NCBI GenBank assembly: GCA_022497145.1
Contig: MU385872.1
Span: 364,979-428,978 of the forward strand
From: Rostrohypoxylon terebratum
Lineage: Eukaryota > Ascomycota > Sordariomycetes > Xylariales > Hypoxylaceae
Length of the DNA: 64,000 bases
Direction of reading: 5' to 3'
Below, one piece after another: positions 25,224 through 37,522 of the stretch. A program made the position numbers and the translations under genes. How positions within the stretch are numbered: position 1 is the stretch's first letter; every line of letters starts with the position of its first letter. The notes beneath the pieces are model-generated. The model saw nothing but the letters and a program-made list of their open reading frames with translations. It searched no databases and was not told where the DNA came from.

Positions 25224-26906
25224 TGTAAGTTCAGTTTTGAATAAAATATTGTAGAATCCCCCTTAGATTTTTTCGCATCGCTGGAATTGCCCTGGAAAAA
25301 GCTTAGGTAGTAGTGGCGAACGGAGCAGATGGTATGATGAGAATAGGTATCACAGAGATATTTCATAATAAATCAATGACTTTATATTTCTCTCGGAGGC
25401 TTCGATCAGTAGCCTTCTCTATCATTCTGCTTTGACGTGTATTCCGTTGAATGACTATCCAACTTGAAGAGCGATGATATGACATGAGTGCTTGGTGATT
25501 GACGTATCTTCTGCAACACCCGTGTTTCTAGAGTCATGATGTTAAAGCAAAACGGCAGAGTTTTTGACTCTAGAGGGCTTACCACTGTCACAGTTCCTAA
25601 TCGCAGCCAAGCGCTTCCCATTACTACGCAAACATCAGAAAAGGTATTTTTCGATGACATCTCGATGTATACTGATCCGACCAGGATCAAATTGCATCGG
25701 ATATGCCGTATTCACCAAGCTTCGGGTGGTTTTAGATGTATAGCCTTACAGGCACAAGGCCAGGGGTCGAAGGATGGATGCAACGCAGTTAAACTAGGCT
25801 ACTTCGGGGCCGAGTCCTACATGTATTCGTAATCCCGATCATGATGATCAACAAAACCGCATAACAATATTGGACTCTCTTAGGAAAGACGTACCGCACT
25901 GCTGGCATATGTGACCGGCAGCTCTTAACTACATCTAGATCGCATAACCCCAATCGAAGCCGAGTTCCGCAATCCTTCTCGGTTTCTATTTAGAGTTATC
26001 GTTGGAGACTAGAGCTGTATATGTAGGACCTATTGACTAGCTTACCATGCAGACATGATGTGCTCATGAGCCTCATTGGTAATCTACTTGCATGTGAAAG
26101 GCGAAAAGGGGTTGCTTACCTAACCTAGCACTTACCTAATCGTGAAATTGTACTACCTGGTTATCATTAGGTAATTACTTACATAAGTACTTCGTAGGTA
26201 GTTGAAAATAGCTGATGACTAAGAACTCTAACTTATGTAAGCTAATCGCAAGGAGTCTGGGTTTTCAGCTACTTAAAAACGAACCTTGGAATGTTGTTAT
26301 GCTTGTTTTACTTGGACTTCGCCCTACAATGATATTAGATGTGAATTTTTAATAGATATGAATTTGGTCGTTGAAACTAAATAGGTACTAGGTACTCACC
26401 TCATGTTAGGTCCCTGTACGATGCAATCCTCGCATTATACTGTAGCGGTAAAATCAGCAACTTTGCGGCGTAGTTCGACGCTATACATTTAGTTGAATGC
26501 AGACTCCCAATAGGAAGTTTCAGCGCTTTTAGACGTTAACAAATCTAGACAATACTGCTTTGGCTCAGTTTCATCTACCCGCTCATTGGGTACTTTCCAT
26601 TATAACCCGCTACTTGATGGTCGCTATTGTCTCCACGAGCGAGCACATGAGTCTGAATGGCGCTTGCGATTGATAAGGCAGGTAGGATGGATACGACGGG
26701 TTTGCCAACTGGGAATATTGCTTGACAGAACCTTGTATCGCTGAATTGGGTAATTCAATCTGTGTTTTGTGCATGTGGTCAACATTATTTGAACCTTTGA
26801 CCCTCCCCAAAATTCCTGCGAAGCATCCTACAGAACACTACATGTTATATCTTCTCGTATCCCGACATGTTAGAATTAGAACGAACTATCTACCTGTGAT
26901 CTCATA
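25224..26906. other. Gene-free spacer
   Basis: No supported gene. AT-rich sequence with TAGGTA-type words; presumably contains the promoter of the UbiA-type gene at its left and that of the MscL homologue at its right. Confidence 0.5.
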
Positions 26907-27644
26907 ATGTCTAACCCGTGGAATACCGACGAGGGGGGTGGGGAACAGGAGCGCCGTACCTTACTGGAAGAAGGCGAACAGAAAATGCAGCACATTTTTA
27001 ATGGCTTTATCGAATTCGCATTCTCTGGCAACATTCTCGAAATTGCGTTTGGCTTGATGTCAGTAAAAATACGAATTTACCTACTAAAGAGATGCGAATC
27101 GTTAATATTGTTTTCGATAGCCTAGCGACAGCATTCACGGCTCTCACTACTTCCCTCGTAAGCGACATACTTCTACCGCCGCTCTCTGTTATCCTCCCAT
27201 TACGAAGGAATATGAACGAGAAGTTCGCTGTGCTAAGAGCGGGGCCAAACTACAATGATCAAGATGGTTATAACACTCTAAACCAAGCACAGAACGATGG
27301 TGCCATCGTTCTAGCTTATGGGTATGGCGAGTCGAAGCTTTGTGTAGCCTAATAGATTGAGGAAAATTGACATAACGTGTGACAGCCTATTTCTCAATCG
27401 AGTCATCAATTTCTTGGGGTTAGGTCTGGCCCTCTATGGCCTAGCAAGTTTATACCAATACTGCTCGAACGACTCCATTATCAAGCGCACGGTAAAATGT
27501 CGATATTGTAAAAAGAGCATCAGCTCGAAGGTTTGTACCTGAATTCTCGAATTCGCCCAGAGAGCAAGATGCTGACTAATCTAGGCGATCCGGTGCGTGA
27601 ACTGCACTAGTTGGCTGGATGGGCGCGAGGAGCGAATGAGATAA
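26907..27644 (+). CDS. mscL: Large-conductance mechanosensitive channel (MscL) homologue
   Basis: Four exons, 26907-27058, 27121-27321, 27386-27530 and 27585-27644, join across introns of 62, 64 and 54 bp to give 185 aa; all junctions keep frame. After an acidic N-terminal stretch of about 27 residues comes the first helix with FIEFAFSGNILEIAFGLI (residues 34-51), then SLVSDILLPPL (62-72), a periplasmic-type loop, and the second helix at about 121-143. This order matches MscL, a pressure-gated channel that releases solutes on hypo-osmotic shock. Four cysteines (156, 159, 170, 173) form a CxxC...CxxC zinc-ribbon-like tail, also known in some bacterial MscL proteins. The homologue is clearly a eukaryotic, intron-bearing gene. 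Location could be plasma membrane or an organelle. Confidence 0.88.
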
Positions 27645-28442
27645 ACGGTCGGATGGCAATGGCGACGAGGCGGTAGTCACGCGATCCGAAAACATCGCAG
27701 TCATGGGCCAATTTGTCTTTGCCAAGTCGAGAAAATATGTAGGAGTCAGCTATAGGGAGGATCCTAGTTGAGCGTGGGAAGATTAAGCCGACACCGCGAA
27801 GAAGACCTGAGAAACAATTGCCTTGTCAGACAATGCGCACACGTCGTATTCCTATGTTACGCGGCGATACGAGAAAGACTAGTGTGATGAGCGGTCTAAG
27901 AAATGGTGACACATATAAGGAAATCCGAAATCTGAAAACCATGTATTTCGTAATTAGATTGATTTGTGTACGAGAGATGAAGTTTGAAACAAGTTGGAAG
28001 TAATAGAGAAATCAATGATCACAAATAGAGTATTGAGTTATTAATTATTGTTAAAACGCGACATATATCTCTCGGTATCTTGATATCGGGAGTTCACTTA
28101 TGAGCTATGCAATTGTGAAATATTATCCAACAGGAGGGGTATGACATAAGGACTATTAGATAAGACAGATCTGCTGCTTTAGGGTCTTTAGGGTGGGATC
28201 CAAGTTTTAATCCTTGTCCCTGCTGGCCACACCCCTGCCCCCCTGGCTTTGGGGCTTGAATCATGACATCATCACTATAATAAACATCGACCATCATAGA
28301 TAGTTCCCGTTCCCGAGCGATTACTAGAGCGTCTCCGATTCTCCATTGTTGAATATGTCCCGAGTCAACGGCCAAGTCGTATTCTTACAGCAAACTTTTT
28401 TTGGTTCGCGTCGCTCGCGTCGCGGCTATACTTTAGACTATA
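27645..28442. other. Intergenic spacer
   Basis: No gene is supported. A 93-codon frame on the minus strand (28094-28375) has no recognisable domain. Confidence 0.5.
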
Positions 28443-30015
28443 ATGTCTGATGAGCCTCCTCGATCGCACGACCTACAACAAGCAGCGACGGTGACGCCAA
28501 CTGTTCAACAAGAGTCGCAGCAGCAATCTAGGCAAAATGATGGTCAGTCCGGCCGACGTCGTTCTAGCTCCGATCCCACCGGTAGAGGCCGCCAACGGCC
28601 GGGCTTGGCCATATTACGACCTCGTAGAGGAACAGATGGCTCTCGCATGCCCCCGATTCGTGAAAACGTGAAAACAGCTAGCACAGCTCTTTTCCACGGT
28701 CCAAATCGGCGTGCAGAAATAGACGAAAATGTTGCCGACATACTTGACGTCATTGGTGAGTATACCATCAAGTCATTTTAGTCATTTTAGACAATTAAAA
28801 CACGATGTTAACATCTCGACGCGTCTATCAGATCCCGAAGTGTCTACGTTAAATAATGTTACCAACATTCAGAACTCTCTTTTTATACCATCCCTTGGTA
28901 GATGGATTAATCGCCGTCCAACTTACCAACTTTCCATGGCACCCAGGGGTCCTAGAGGACCTAGGGAACCTAACATTAGGGAAGAAACAATCGGGGAAGA
29001 GAATTTCAACTTCGAGCATGCTGTTCTGCCAGACGGTGTACTACTGGAGGGCTGGAGCGATGAGGAAAAGGCTGAACTGAACGACTATGTGCGGCACATG
29101 TTGCATTCGCGACGTTCCAAATTCAAGCGCAGCATGAAGGCTTTTGGGCAGTACGTTAGAAAGCCACTTGGTTTTCTCGTCACATTATACGCAACGCTCA
29201 TTACCCTCTTCGGATTGGCGTGGGTGTTGTTCCTGATTGGATGGATTTATGTCGGCGAAGAGCAGGTCTACGCCATCAACATTATCGACTATGTCTTAGT
29301 TGCCCTTTTTGCTATCGTCGGTGATGGGTTAGCACCATTTCGTGCCGTTGATACTTACCATATGATCTACATCGCGCATTACCACCGCCTAACGTGGAAA
29401 CTACGGAGGAGTAAGCATATGGGGAAACTGCGTGACAAGAATGACTTGCCGACGAATGCGGATCTCGAGGCTGCACGGGACGAAATATCAGTTTTGACCC
29501 CAAAACAGCAGGCTCGGCTCGTGCATCACCAGACAAAATACGCCAAGTCGCATACCTTCTACAAACCGCACGAAACCAAAACACACTTTGCTTTCCCGTT
29601 GAACTGGCTGATTGCAATTCAGACGTTACTGGACCTCCACTCGTGTCTTCAGATTTCCCTAGGCGCCACAACGTGGGGTATCGACAGCAATAAGCGACCG
29701 ATGGCGCTAACAGCAACTATTCTAAGTTGCTCTATCACAGTCAATATCACGGCGGGGATATTGATCAGCATTGGTGGGAGGCGCACTCGAAAGAAGGACG
29801 TGGTGGAGCATATGTTCCGGCAAGACCTAACACGCGAGGCATTCGACAAGATTCGTGAGAAGGGCAAGAAGCAAGGCGACACTGGGAAGCAGATGAAAGC
29901 CGAGCGGGCCCTCGAAAAAGCCAGGAAGAGCGAGGCGAACGATGACAAGCCAACCGATGAAGAAATACGGGGCATCCCGATAGAAGATAGTCAGAGTGAC
30001 GACAAGAAGGGGTAA
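28443..30015 (+). CDS. DUF2985-type integral membrane protein
   Basis: Exons 28443-28755 and 28832-30015 join across a 76-bp intron (GTGAGT donor, CTATCAG acceptor) to give 498 aa. Residues 1-100 are disordered and rich in Gln, Ser and Arg. From about residue 220 to 390 there are four or so hydrophobic segments, opening with a KFKRSMKAFGQYVRKPLGFL basic-amphipathic lead into the first helix and a GLAWVLFLIGW membrane segment. The layout, with a Tyr/His/Arg-rich cytosolic loop between membrane pairs and a charged Lys/Glu tail, matches fungal DUF2985 proteins, whose function is unknown. The C-terminus is highly charged and likely cytosolic. Confidence 0.82.
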
Positions 30016-30827
30016 TTACCCGGATGAGCAATGATGTTAAGATATACGCGAGCCAACATCTAATGATCCGGTCTCTGGGTTTGGTTAATTTGTTTTAGGT
30101 GCATTATTGAAGGGATAGATTTATTAATCGTCTACCTATCTAGCAGGCAATTTGCATTGGTAGGAAAACACTTGGATAGCCTTATACCTATAGATGAGTA
30201 CAGAGGAGGGGTTTTGGAGTTTCAGCTTGCATGCCCCTGATGGATACCCCTGATTAGTTAAGTAACATAAGACGCATTTATTATCAAGCGCTGCGAGGGC
30301 CAGATTTCATTGTAACTTGAACTTTCCATCTTTTATTTCGTCACACTTGCTCGGAACTCCTGCATACTTATTTCATATATCCCTAAAACCCATCCAAGAT
30401 TTGGTAATCTCACGCAATGCTATTCATGCATGGTTCAACGATGCATACGGTATTACAAAGTTAATTTGACTACTAAGCCTGGCAGGTTAAATACGAATCC
30501 CATTCTCCTTAACACTTTTACTACTTTCGGTATGATGGTGCGATTTAGGGCTGACGGGGTGGGGCTTAGCAGCTTGAATTCGAGAGGTCGAACCAACAAT
30601 TGGCTGGTTCGGCCCCTGGAAGTAGGAAGGGCTGAACGAAACTGTGGCTCATGCTGCGAGCACGATTACCACGATTACAATCAGAAGAAGGACTATGGCG
30701 GGGACCCCCGAGCATAGCCTGAGACTTCATTATATAACAATTTCAAGAGTGCTTGATCAGACGCGAAAGCTTGGAGAGGTGTCGGACTACATTTAGGAAT
30801 CGTGACAACATTCTCATCCCGTTAAGA
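30016..30827. other. Intergenic spacer
   Basis: No gene is seen. It holds the 3' end of the DUF2985 gene and the promoter of the Zn2Cys6 gene. Confidence 0.5.
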
Positions 30828-32560
30828 ATGGTTGGCATACCGAAGAGTAACAGATGCGACTTTTGCAGACGGAGGAAGACTAAGGTATGTCCACACATCC
30901 AGATCGCACCCACGCCTACGTAACAAACTGGTCTCGAATCGGATTCGTTCATTGGCTAGTTCATTCTAACATCTACTACCAAGTGTGATGAAAACTGGCC
31001 GACCTGTGGAACCTGCAGTAAAGCGGGTAAAGAATGTTCGGGACCATCCAGGCACGTCAAGTTCGTTCATAATGGGAGACATACTAGGCGAAGCATGCAA
31101 TTTAGAGACATAAACGAAGATGGAACCGACACGGATTCAACAGATGAGCCCGAATCATCGGGATCAAGCAGAAGTCGAAAGATAAGCTTATTGAACCTCA
31201 AGAACAAGACCATGTCGGACGGCGCAACGTTTTCAAAGCTTCGGATATGTACCCAGAAACCGCAGATACCAAAGAAGCCTTCTAGAACCAAGTTCGACTT
31301 GCTGGGAGCCAAGGTAGTGATGTACTTGCAATCTAGCGAAGGGACAGGGTACAGCATGAGCCAATGGCTTAGCACATTAGGATACGTACCGCCCCTACTG
31401 GAAAGAAACGAAGCCTTATTCGATGCAACCAATCTTCTGCTTTCCACGTGGCTGAAGCTCTGCCAGGGAGCTGATAAGAACGAGTTATTTGACTTATCGT
31501 CTTATAGCCGTGCGCTCAGAAGTCTGCAAAGGGTTCTCGACGATCCAAAGGAGCAGACGTCCAATGCTACACTGGCTGCAACCATCTATCTCCAGACCAC
31601 TGAAGTAAGAAACACCCCCTTCTTCATAACGAAAGAAATTTCTCATCATTCTTCAGTACTTATTCGATTACGCGGGTGGTGTCAACCAGATATCTCATTG
31701 CAACGGGATCTACTCTATACTAATACAAAGGGGGCCGCCTAAACCCGGGGACCACTTTGGAGCGCAGCTGATGCTAGATGCATTTGCCTATATAGTAAGC
31801 TCGTGCATCTAACTTCCAATGTGATATAAACTAACTCAATTCACAGTTTACTCTAGTAGTAGCAGGTAAAGTCGACAACTTCTATGTGTACCCCAAATGG
31901 GCACAGGTGATTACAAATTACTTTTCTCAATGGAAGACCCGAACACCATGGCTCTTCGAGATATCCAAGTTGCTTCTCGGAGTAATGACTCTCGCGAGCG
32001 TCATTAATCGATTCGTCCAGGTTTGGGACACGCCTTCTTGCCTACGAGATTATCAAGAAATCGACGACCTGACCACCGCCGTTGACGACCTCAGTCCGCA
32101 CTTTCGGCGGTTCAACGAGTCTACCATAGACCCTCTTTTTCAGTACAATCTAATCCAGGAGATCCCCGATCCAGAGTCGCCCTTCGGAACGAGATACACG
32201 TTTCCAAATGGAACTACAGCTTTACATTTCGCCAACGTGAATTCGTTCAATATCGTGGTAAACCGAATGAAGCAAGAGTTGAATAAGATGCGGGGCTTTG
32301 ACGACCCGACACTTGAGTTGGAATGCCTGGAATGGAGTGCCAGGATATGGCGAACCTGTCACTACGGTCTATTGATGAGACCACTTGGCGCGGTGACTTT
32401 CAATGATGCGGTGAGCGTATCATACTCGGCGGCAGGGGATGTCGAGCGCGAATATTTGCTCAACTTCTTGATTGAAGCCAATAAGTTTCGGAAACAGTCT
32501 ACATGGGAGATAGCAGACGAGACCATATGCTCTCAGATATGGCGCGTAATGGGATGGTAA
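30828..32560 (+). CDS. Zn2Cys6 binuclear-cluster transcription factor
   Basis: Four exons, 30828-30884, 30984-31604, 31657-31794 and 31847-32560, all in phase 0 (introns 99, 52 and 52 bp), give 509 aa. The first intron splits the zinc cluster: Cys10 and Cys13 lie in exon 1, and Cys20, 27, 30 and 37 in exon 2, with spacing C-x2-C-x6-C-x6-C-x2-C-x6-C. A basic linker follows, then a Ser/Asp/Glu-rich region, then an alpha-helical fungal-TF type C-terminal region containing LDAFAYI and WKTRTPWLFE. It should be a nuclear DNA-binding regulator. Its target is unknown; it lies between the UbiA-type gene and the housekeeping block, and 19 kb from the PKS. Confidence 0.87.
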
Positions 32561-33787
32561 TTTACGGGACACCATTAATGACCCCGGCGATTGGAGGCAT
32601 TCCTAGGACCTAGAATCTAGATACATCTACGACACTCGACATATCATCTGAAGGCGGTGTTATATAAGATATATTATTAGTGCCATCATAATAGACTTCC
32701 TAAGAATTGTCAAGCCCTTATTCCGATGCTACATACCAGTGTTGGTGAATCTACAAATGCCAAATTAGGCAAAAACGAAGCTCAATGGCTCTTCTAATTG
32801 GTTCAATTCGCTATTTAGGGTAACTTAAAAACATTACTAACATAGCTTACCTAATGAGTCTATGCTTAGTAATCTCTATATTTACCACTGCCTGAGTGAT
32901 TTCAACAAGAATCAAGAGAAATTCTGGTAGTGCCTTGCATAAATATTTATCTACTCGCGTGAACCGCAATTGATTTGATATTTTGGACGCGAGGAGAATG
33001 CTACCTCATCACACCTTTCATCATGCAAGTCACCGGCACCGATTCAGCATGCAACATCAAGAGAACGAATAAAAGTCTACGGCTCAAAAAATCATTTCCG
33101 TAGGGCTAGCAACAAAACTAGAAATTGCGGAAGTACAAATTATTTTTAACCTTATTGGATGTTCAAGGGAGATTTCATGTCTCATAGCAGGAATTAAACC
33201 TAGGTCCTAGGACCCGATTGACCAGGGCTTTCAGATAGCTTTAGGTAGTGGGTTATATGTGTAACTATATGCGACATAAGTTGCATCCAGCTTAACATAG
33301 CCAAACCATCCCCTGTGTTACACAACCAGCAATCACTGCTGACTAATTTATATGTGAATTACCTATTTAGGCGCAATGGGGATACTCAATACTTTAGCTC
33401 GTGATTCATACCGTCCCATTTCCACGAAAAGACGACCATTTTTTTCTTTAATGAGATCGTGATGAGTGCTAAAGTCACTTATATACATCGATGAGTCTTT
33501 TTTTACAATTCCTTAACAAACAAGAATTTAACAGTATGAGGGGCTGTAGTGTTCAATTGGTGCTGATTCTAGTAGGGGCTTGGCTTAGTAATATACATCT
33601 TATTGTTGAATGAGCTCGCACTTACCAAGTAAAAAATCGTAAGTTCACTAGCAGAGGAAGGCATGCTTCATTGTAAACTTTCAAATTAATACTGAAAGTA
33701 ATCCCTAAGTTGAAATCGCAGACCAGCTTAGAGTTAATCCAGTGCCAACATCACCAGCTCCAACAACATCAGGAACCAGCACTACTA
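32561..33787. other. AT-rich intergenic spacer
   Basis: No gene is seen. The stretch contains short palindromic words such as CCTAGGTCCTAGG near 33200. Confidence 0.5.
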
Positions 33788-34045
33788 ATGCATCTTCTAG
33801 TAGAGGCATATGACTTATTCATCGCCATTCTCCTTTCCGCCATGTCTCTCTGCGTTAACATGGTGTACATCGTCATATCCATGGCCCTCTCCGGCTTCGT
33901 CCTCGGTTTCGTGTACGGCCAGCTCATGGGCACTAGGCCTGTGCTCTCGGAAGAAGACTTGGAGCTCTTACATGATCTGCTACTAGAAGAACGCATAATA
34001 GAGCACGGCGATGATTTGGATGGGAGAGTCAGGGGCGAGGATTAA
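33788..34045 (+). CDS. Possible small membrane protein
   Basis: An ATG-started frame of 85 aa has one long hydrophobic stretch (about residues 8-47, enough for one or two membrane helices) followed by an acidic, Leu/Glu-rich tail. There is no intron and no family I recognise. The hydrophobic-then-charged pattern and the local rise in GC are the only support. Confidence 0.35.
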   Translation: MHLLVEAYDLFIAILLSAMSLCVNMVYIVISMALSGFVLGFVYGQLMGTRPVLSEEDLELLHDLLLEERIIEHGDDLDGRVRGED

Positions 34046-35266
34046 TACACGTTGGGTTACAAACTAGCTCCGATAAAGCTGGGTGTACCGAGCTAGCAGT
34101 AAGTTAAATGCATATCCTGTGAGTTGGAAGTGTATGATTATAAATACGCATCCCGTTGATACATCTACTCCCGTTGTTGCATGGTTAACCCTGGATCCTC
34201 CAAGTTAACCCTAACCCTTACCCCATGGTCTAGAAAATTACATAAGCTAACCCTTACCCCTTGCCAGAATTTCTCGAACCCTCCTGTTGCCATTGGTTTT
34301 CCAATCATGGACTCCTTCGTTATTGAATACCATCGAGGGTATGTTGATTCATATTCAAAGTCGAAGCGAAATACAAGCGGAACACCACGAGATCAAAACA
34401 AGTTTATTATTACCTAAGCAGCAATTTTTCTGTTTTAGTCGTCAACTTGACGAGAAAGATTACCTAAGGTGCCTTCTTTAGTCAGCATTTTTCGCGACTC
34501 GAGATGCCTTCGCGTAGCGCAAAGATGAAGAATGGAGCTTTCAACCCCATTGAAGGCGACATTGAGCTTGTGTATCTACCACTAAGAGTTTGTACCGAAT
34601 AAGGAGTTGGCATGAAAGAGTTCGATTTGTCGGTGTACTTTACATTCACTTGGTACGGAAACAGACATCACAAGTACGAAAACTTAAGCGGAATTCATTA
34701 TGGACCTGTCGAGTCTATAGAAACGTGCTGGCGAAACATACGGAAAAGCACGAAGGGTGGTATACTCACCGAAGCATGATTGTCTACCGTCGGAATAACT
34801 GCAAAATTGCTCATCTCTCATACCCATGAAGGGAAGTACTTTTTGGTGCCCTCAAACGCCGTCATAAAGCCCTTGTAATCTGGGAGCTTGGTCCACTTCA
34901 AGATGCCGGGATGACATCCAGAGCATAAGAAGGTTCATTCCAACTCCGTTGACTGCAAAGAAGCCCTCGTAGCCCACAGAAGGAAAAGCCGACTTGATCA
35001 GAACTGGTATATGAGAATCAATGCGCGTGAGAACAGCCAGAAACAAGCGCGCCCTCGTAGAAGCCCTCGAGCCCTCAGAACCCACTGGAGGTTGCCCTCC
35101 GATCAAGCCCTCAGGTTGTAGAACAGCTTCATGCAGAAGCATAGCCCTCAAAGCCCACAACTCCAGAAGAGTGTATAGTTTTGGAGAAGCCCACAAACCC
35201 ACTAAGCCAACCGTCGTGTGTGTCAAGGAACCCTCAGATAATGCTCTCGTGTGCGGCTACTTCACT
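34046..35266. other. Spacer with CCCTAA-like words and AGCCCTC repeats
   Basis: No gene is supported. Near 34190-34262 there are a few TTAACCCTAACCC-like words, too few to call an interstitial telomere. From about 34860 to 35210, downstream of the nucleolin-like gene, words such as AGCCCTC and AGCCCAC recur many times in irregular spacing. Confidence 0.5.
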
Positions 35267-36900
35267 TTAAAAAGTGATCTTCTTTCCCTCGAACTTTTGC
35301 ACACCACCACGGGCGGAAGCACCAAAGCCTCCACGCCCACCACCGCGACCGCCACCACGTCCACCGAAGCCACCGCGGCCACCACCCCGACCACCTCCTC
35401 GGCCACCGCCGCCTCGGCCACCAAACCCACCGCCACCTCGGCCACCACCACGACCGCCGAAGTTGCCATCGCGAGGAGGCCTCTGAGCGGCAAAGTCAAG
35501 ACGGACAGCACGAGAATTACGGCCCTCGCCGATGTAAGCGCCGTTCTTGGTGTTGAAAACGCCCTTGGCATCCTCTACCGAGTTGAAAGTTACGTAGCCA
35601 AAGCCCTTTCGGTCTCCGGATTCACTATGGCATGGTTAGTATTAGCATCTCGGGATAGTTACGTTGATTTACTCACGGATCAGTAGGAAGTCGGACACTC
35701 TTGACTTCTGCGACCTCGCCGAAGAATGCAGACACAACATCCTCATCAGCGTCCCACGGAAGGTTACCGACGAATAGGGTATCACTCTCTGCGCTGACGC
35801 TATCTCCGTGCTGTCGGGCTCGGTCTTGGGCACGAGCGTTGGGAGTGGAGTCTTCAGCGGGGCGGGGTTTGGAGGGGTCGAGTCTCAATTCCCGGCCTTC
35901 GAGCTCAAAGCCATTCATCTTCTCAAATGCGGCCTTAGCGCCCTCGTGAGATGAGAAGTCAACATATCCGAAGCCACGAGAACGTTGCATAGCCTTGTCA
36001 GTGACAACTCTAGCGCTAGTAAGATCGGCGCAGTCCTGGAAGGCCTGGTAAAGCTTGTCGTCGTCGACAGCCCAACCAAGGTTTCCGACAAACAAGGTAG
36101 TGTATTCATCCTCAGAAGACTCGGTCTTATTCTTTTTGAAAGGAGTAGAAACCTCCTCTTCAGCCTTGCGCTTCTTGGGTTGTTCAGGCTTCTTCTCGGG
36201 TTCCTTAGATTCGTCGCTAGAATCATCGGAGTCATCGGAGTCCTCTTCCGAGTCGTCCGAGCCGTCAGAGTCAGAGTCAGAATCAGACTAGAGTCCATGT
36301 TAGTATAGGTATACACAAGTAATGTAAGTAAGGTAGAACTTGACGTACCTCTTCCTTGGCACCAGTCTTCTCTGCGGCAGCGGCGGCAGGCTTGGTCACT
36401 TTAGCGCCCTCATCTTCGCTGTCGTCGCTATCCTCGCTGTCTTCCTCGTCACCATCGGATGAATCAGAATCGTCGGAGGATTCTTCCTTGGCGGCCTTGG
36501 CCTTGCCATTGGTGGCTGGCTTGGTAACCTTGCCGTTAGCCTTGCCATTGGTCTGCGCCTTGGCAGCGGGCTTCTTCTCCTCCTCAGACTCGGAGGCATC
36601 AGAGTCGTCGTCCGAAGAGCCAGAGGCGTCATCGGATTCGGAGTCGTCTGAAGCAGAATCGGACTCAGAGGCGTCGGAGTCAGACTCTGATTCAGATTCA
36701 GACTCAGGTTCTACAGCCTTCTTTGACTTCTTCTTCTCGAGCTCCTTACTGTTGACAGCCTTGGAAGCGACATCCTTAGCGAGTGCCTTGGACTTGGCCT
36801 TGGGAGAGTCAGTCGACTTCTTGATGCCGGCGTTCTTGACAGCAGTGAGAGGGTTAGCAGCCTTTGCGGCTTTGCCGTTTGCTTGCTTTACCTTGCCCAT
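35267..36900 (-). CDS. Nucleolin/Gar2/Nsr1-like nucleolar RNA-binding protein
   Basis: Exons 36900-36349, 36287-35677 and 35624-35267 join across introns of 61 and 52 bp to give 506 aa. Residues 1-65 are Lys/Ala-rich; from about 65 to 245 there are alternating Ser/Asp/Glu acidic tracts and Lys-rich linkers, as in nucleolin. RRM1 spans about 248-325 (TLFVGNLGW RNP2, RGFGYVDF RNP1). RRM2 spans about 352-430 (TLFVGNLPW RNP2, KGFGYVTF RNP1), and its codons are divided by the second intron. The C-terminal 75 residues are an RGG/GGF box. It should act in pre-rRNA processing and 40S assembly in the nucleolus. The acidic tracts are likely CK2-phosphorylated; this is known for the family, not shown here. 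Confidence 0.93.
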
Positions 36901-37522
36901 TGTAGAGACAAGAGTATTAGATTGATGGATAAATTGATTGAAGGTAGATGCACAGTTTGTGAATTAATGAATGAAATGTGAAAGAAAAGATGGAAAGACG
37001 GGCGTGGGCAACAACGGTATTTCAATGAAAAGTCGTGGTTGGTAGCTTGGAGAAAAAAAAAAAAAAGCTTGCAAACTTTCTGGACCCTGCAAATGTTTTT
37101 CTGTGAAATTTTCGTTCTGCCAGTGGGGGCAAGTGGGCGGTGAGGGGTAGTGTCACACTAAATTCACTAAATTGCACTAAAGAGGCACGATAACACGGAC
37201 CTCATTTAACAACGTTTGCACAAGTTTTTTTTAGGCAGGTACTAAAATACTTTGTACCGCCCGAGCAGCCGAGGTACGGAGGTACAAACTAGTATTTTGT
37301 ACAGATATGATACACGTGACTTTCATCAAGCAGATCACTGATATTGGCAATCCAGCTTGATTGATTGATTGATTCACTAATTGAAGCTTTATCACCAATT
37401 CCACCGACGCTTCCTACTCGACATTCAACCACATTCGACAGCATTGAATCGCTGTAACTTGAGGACCACATTACTAATACCAAGTCGGATATCAAATTAC
37501 AACATCAAAACCCTGTATCGTA
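36901..37522. other. Divergent promoter region
   Basis: Lies between the divergent nucleolin-like and complex I genes. It holds a poly-A run near 37053-37066 and no gene. Confidence 0.5.

Noticed and set aside
34190..34262. Interstitial telomere-like CCCTAA words
   Set aside because: Only a few imperfect copies, scattered rather than tandem.
35021..35686. Thr/Ala/Pro-rich plus-strand frame (221 codons)
   Set aside because: Antisense of the RGG box of the nucleolin-like protein.
36356..36925. Ser/Ala/Leu-rich plus-strand frame opposite the nucleolin-like gene
   Set aside because: Antisense of Ser/Asp/Glu/Lys repeats; no start context, splice signals or domain.
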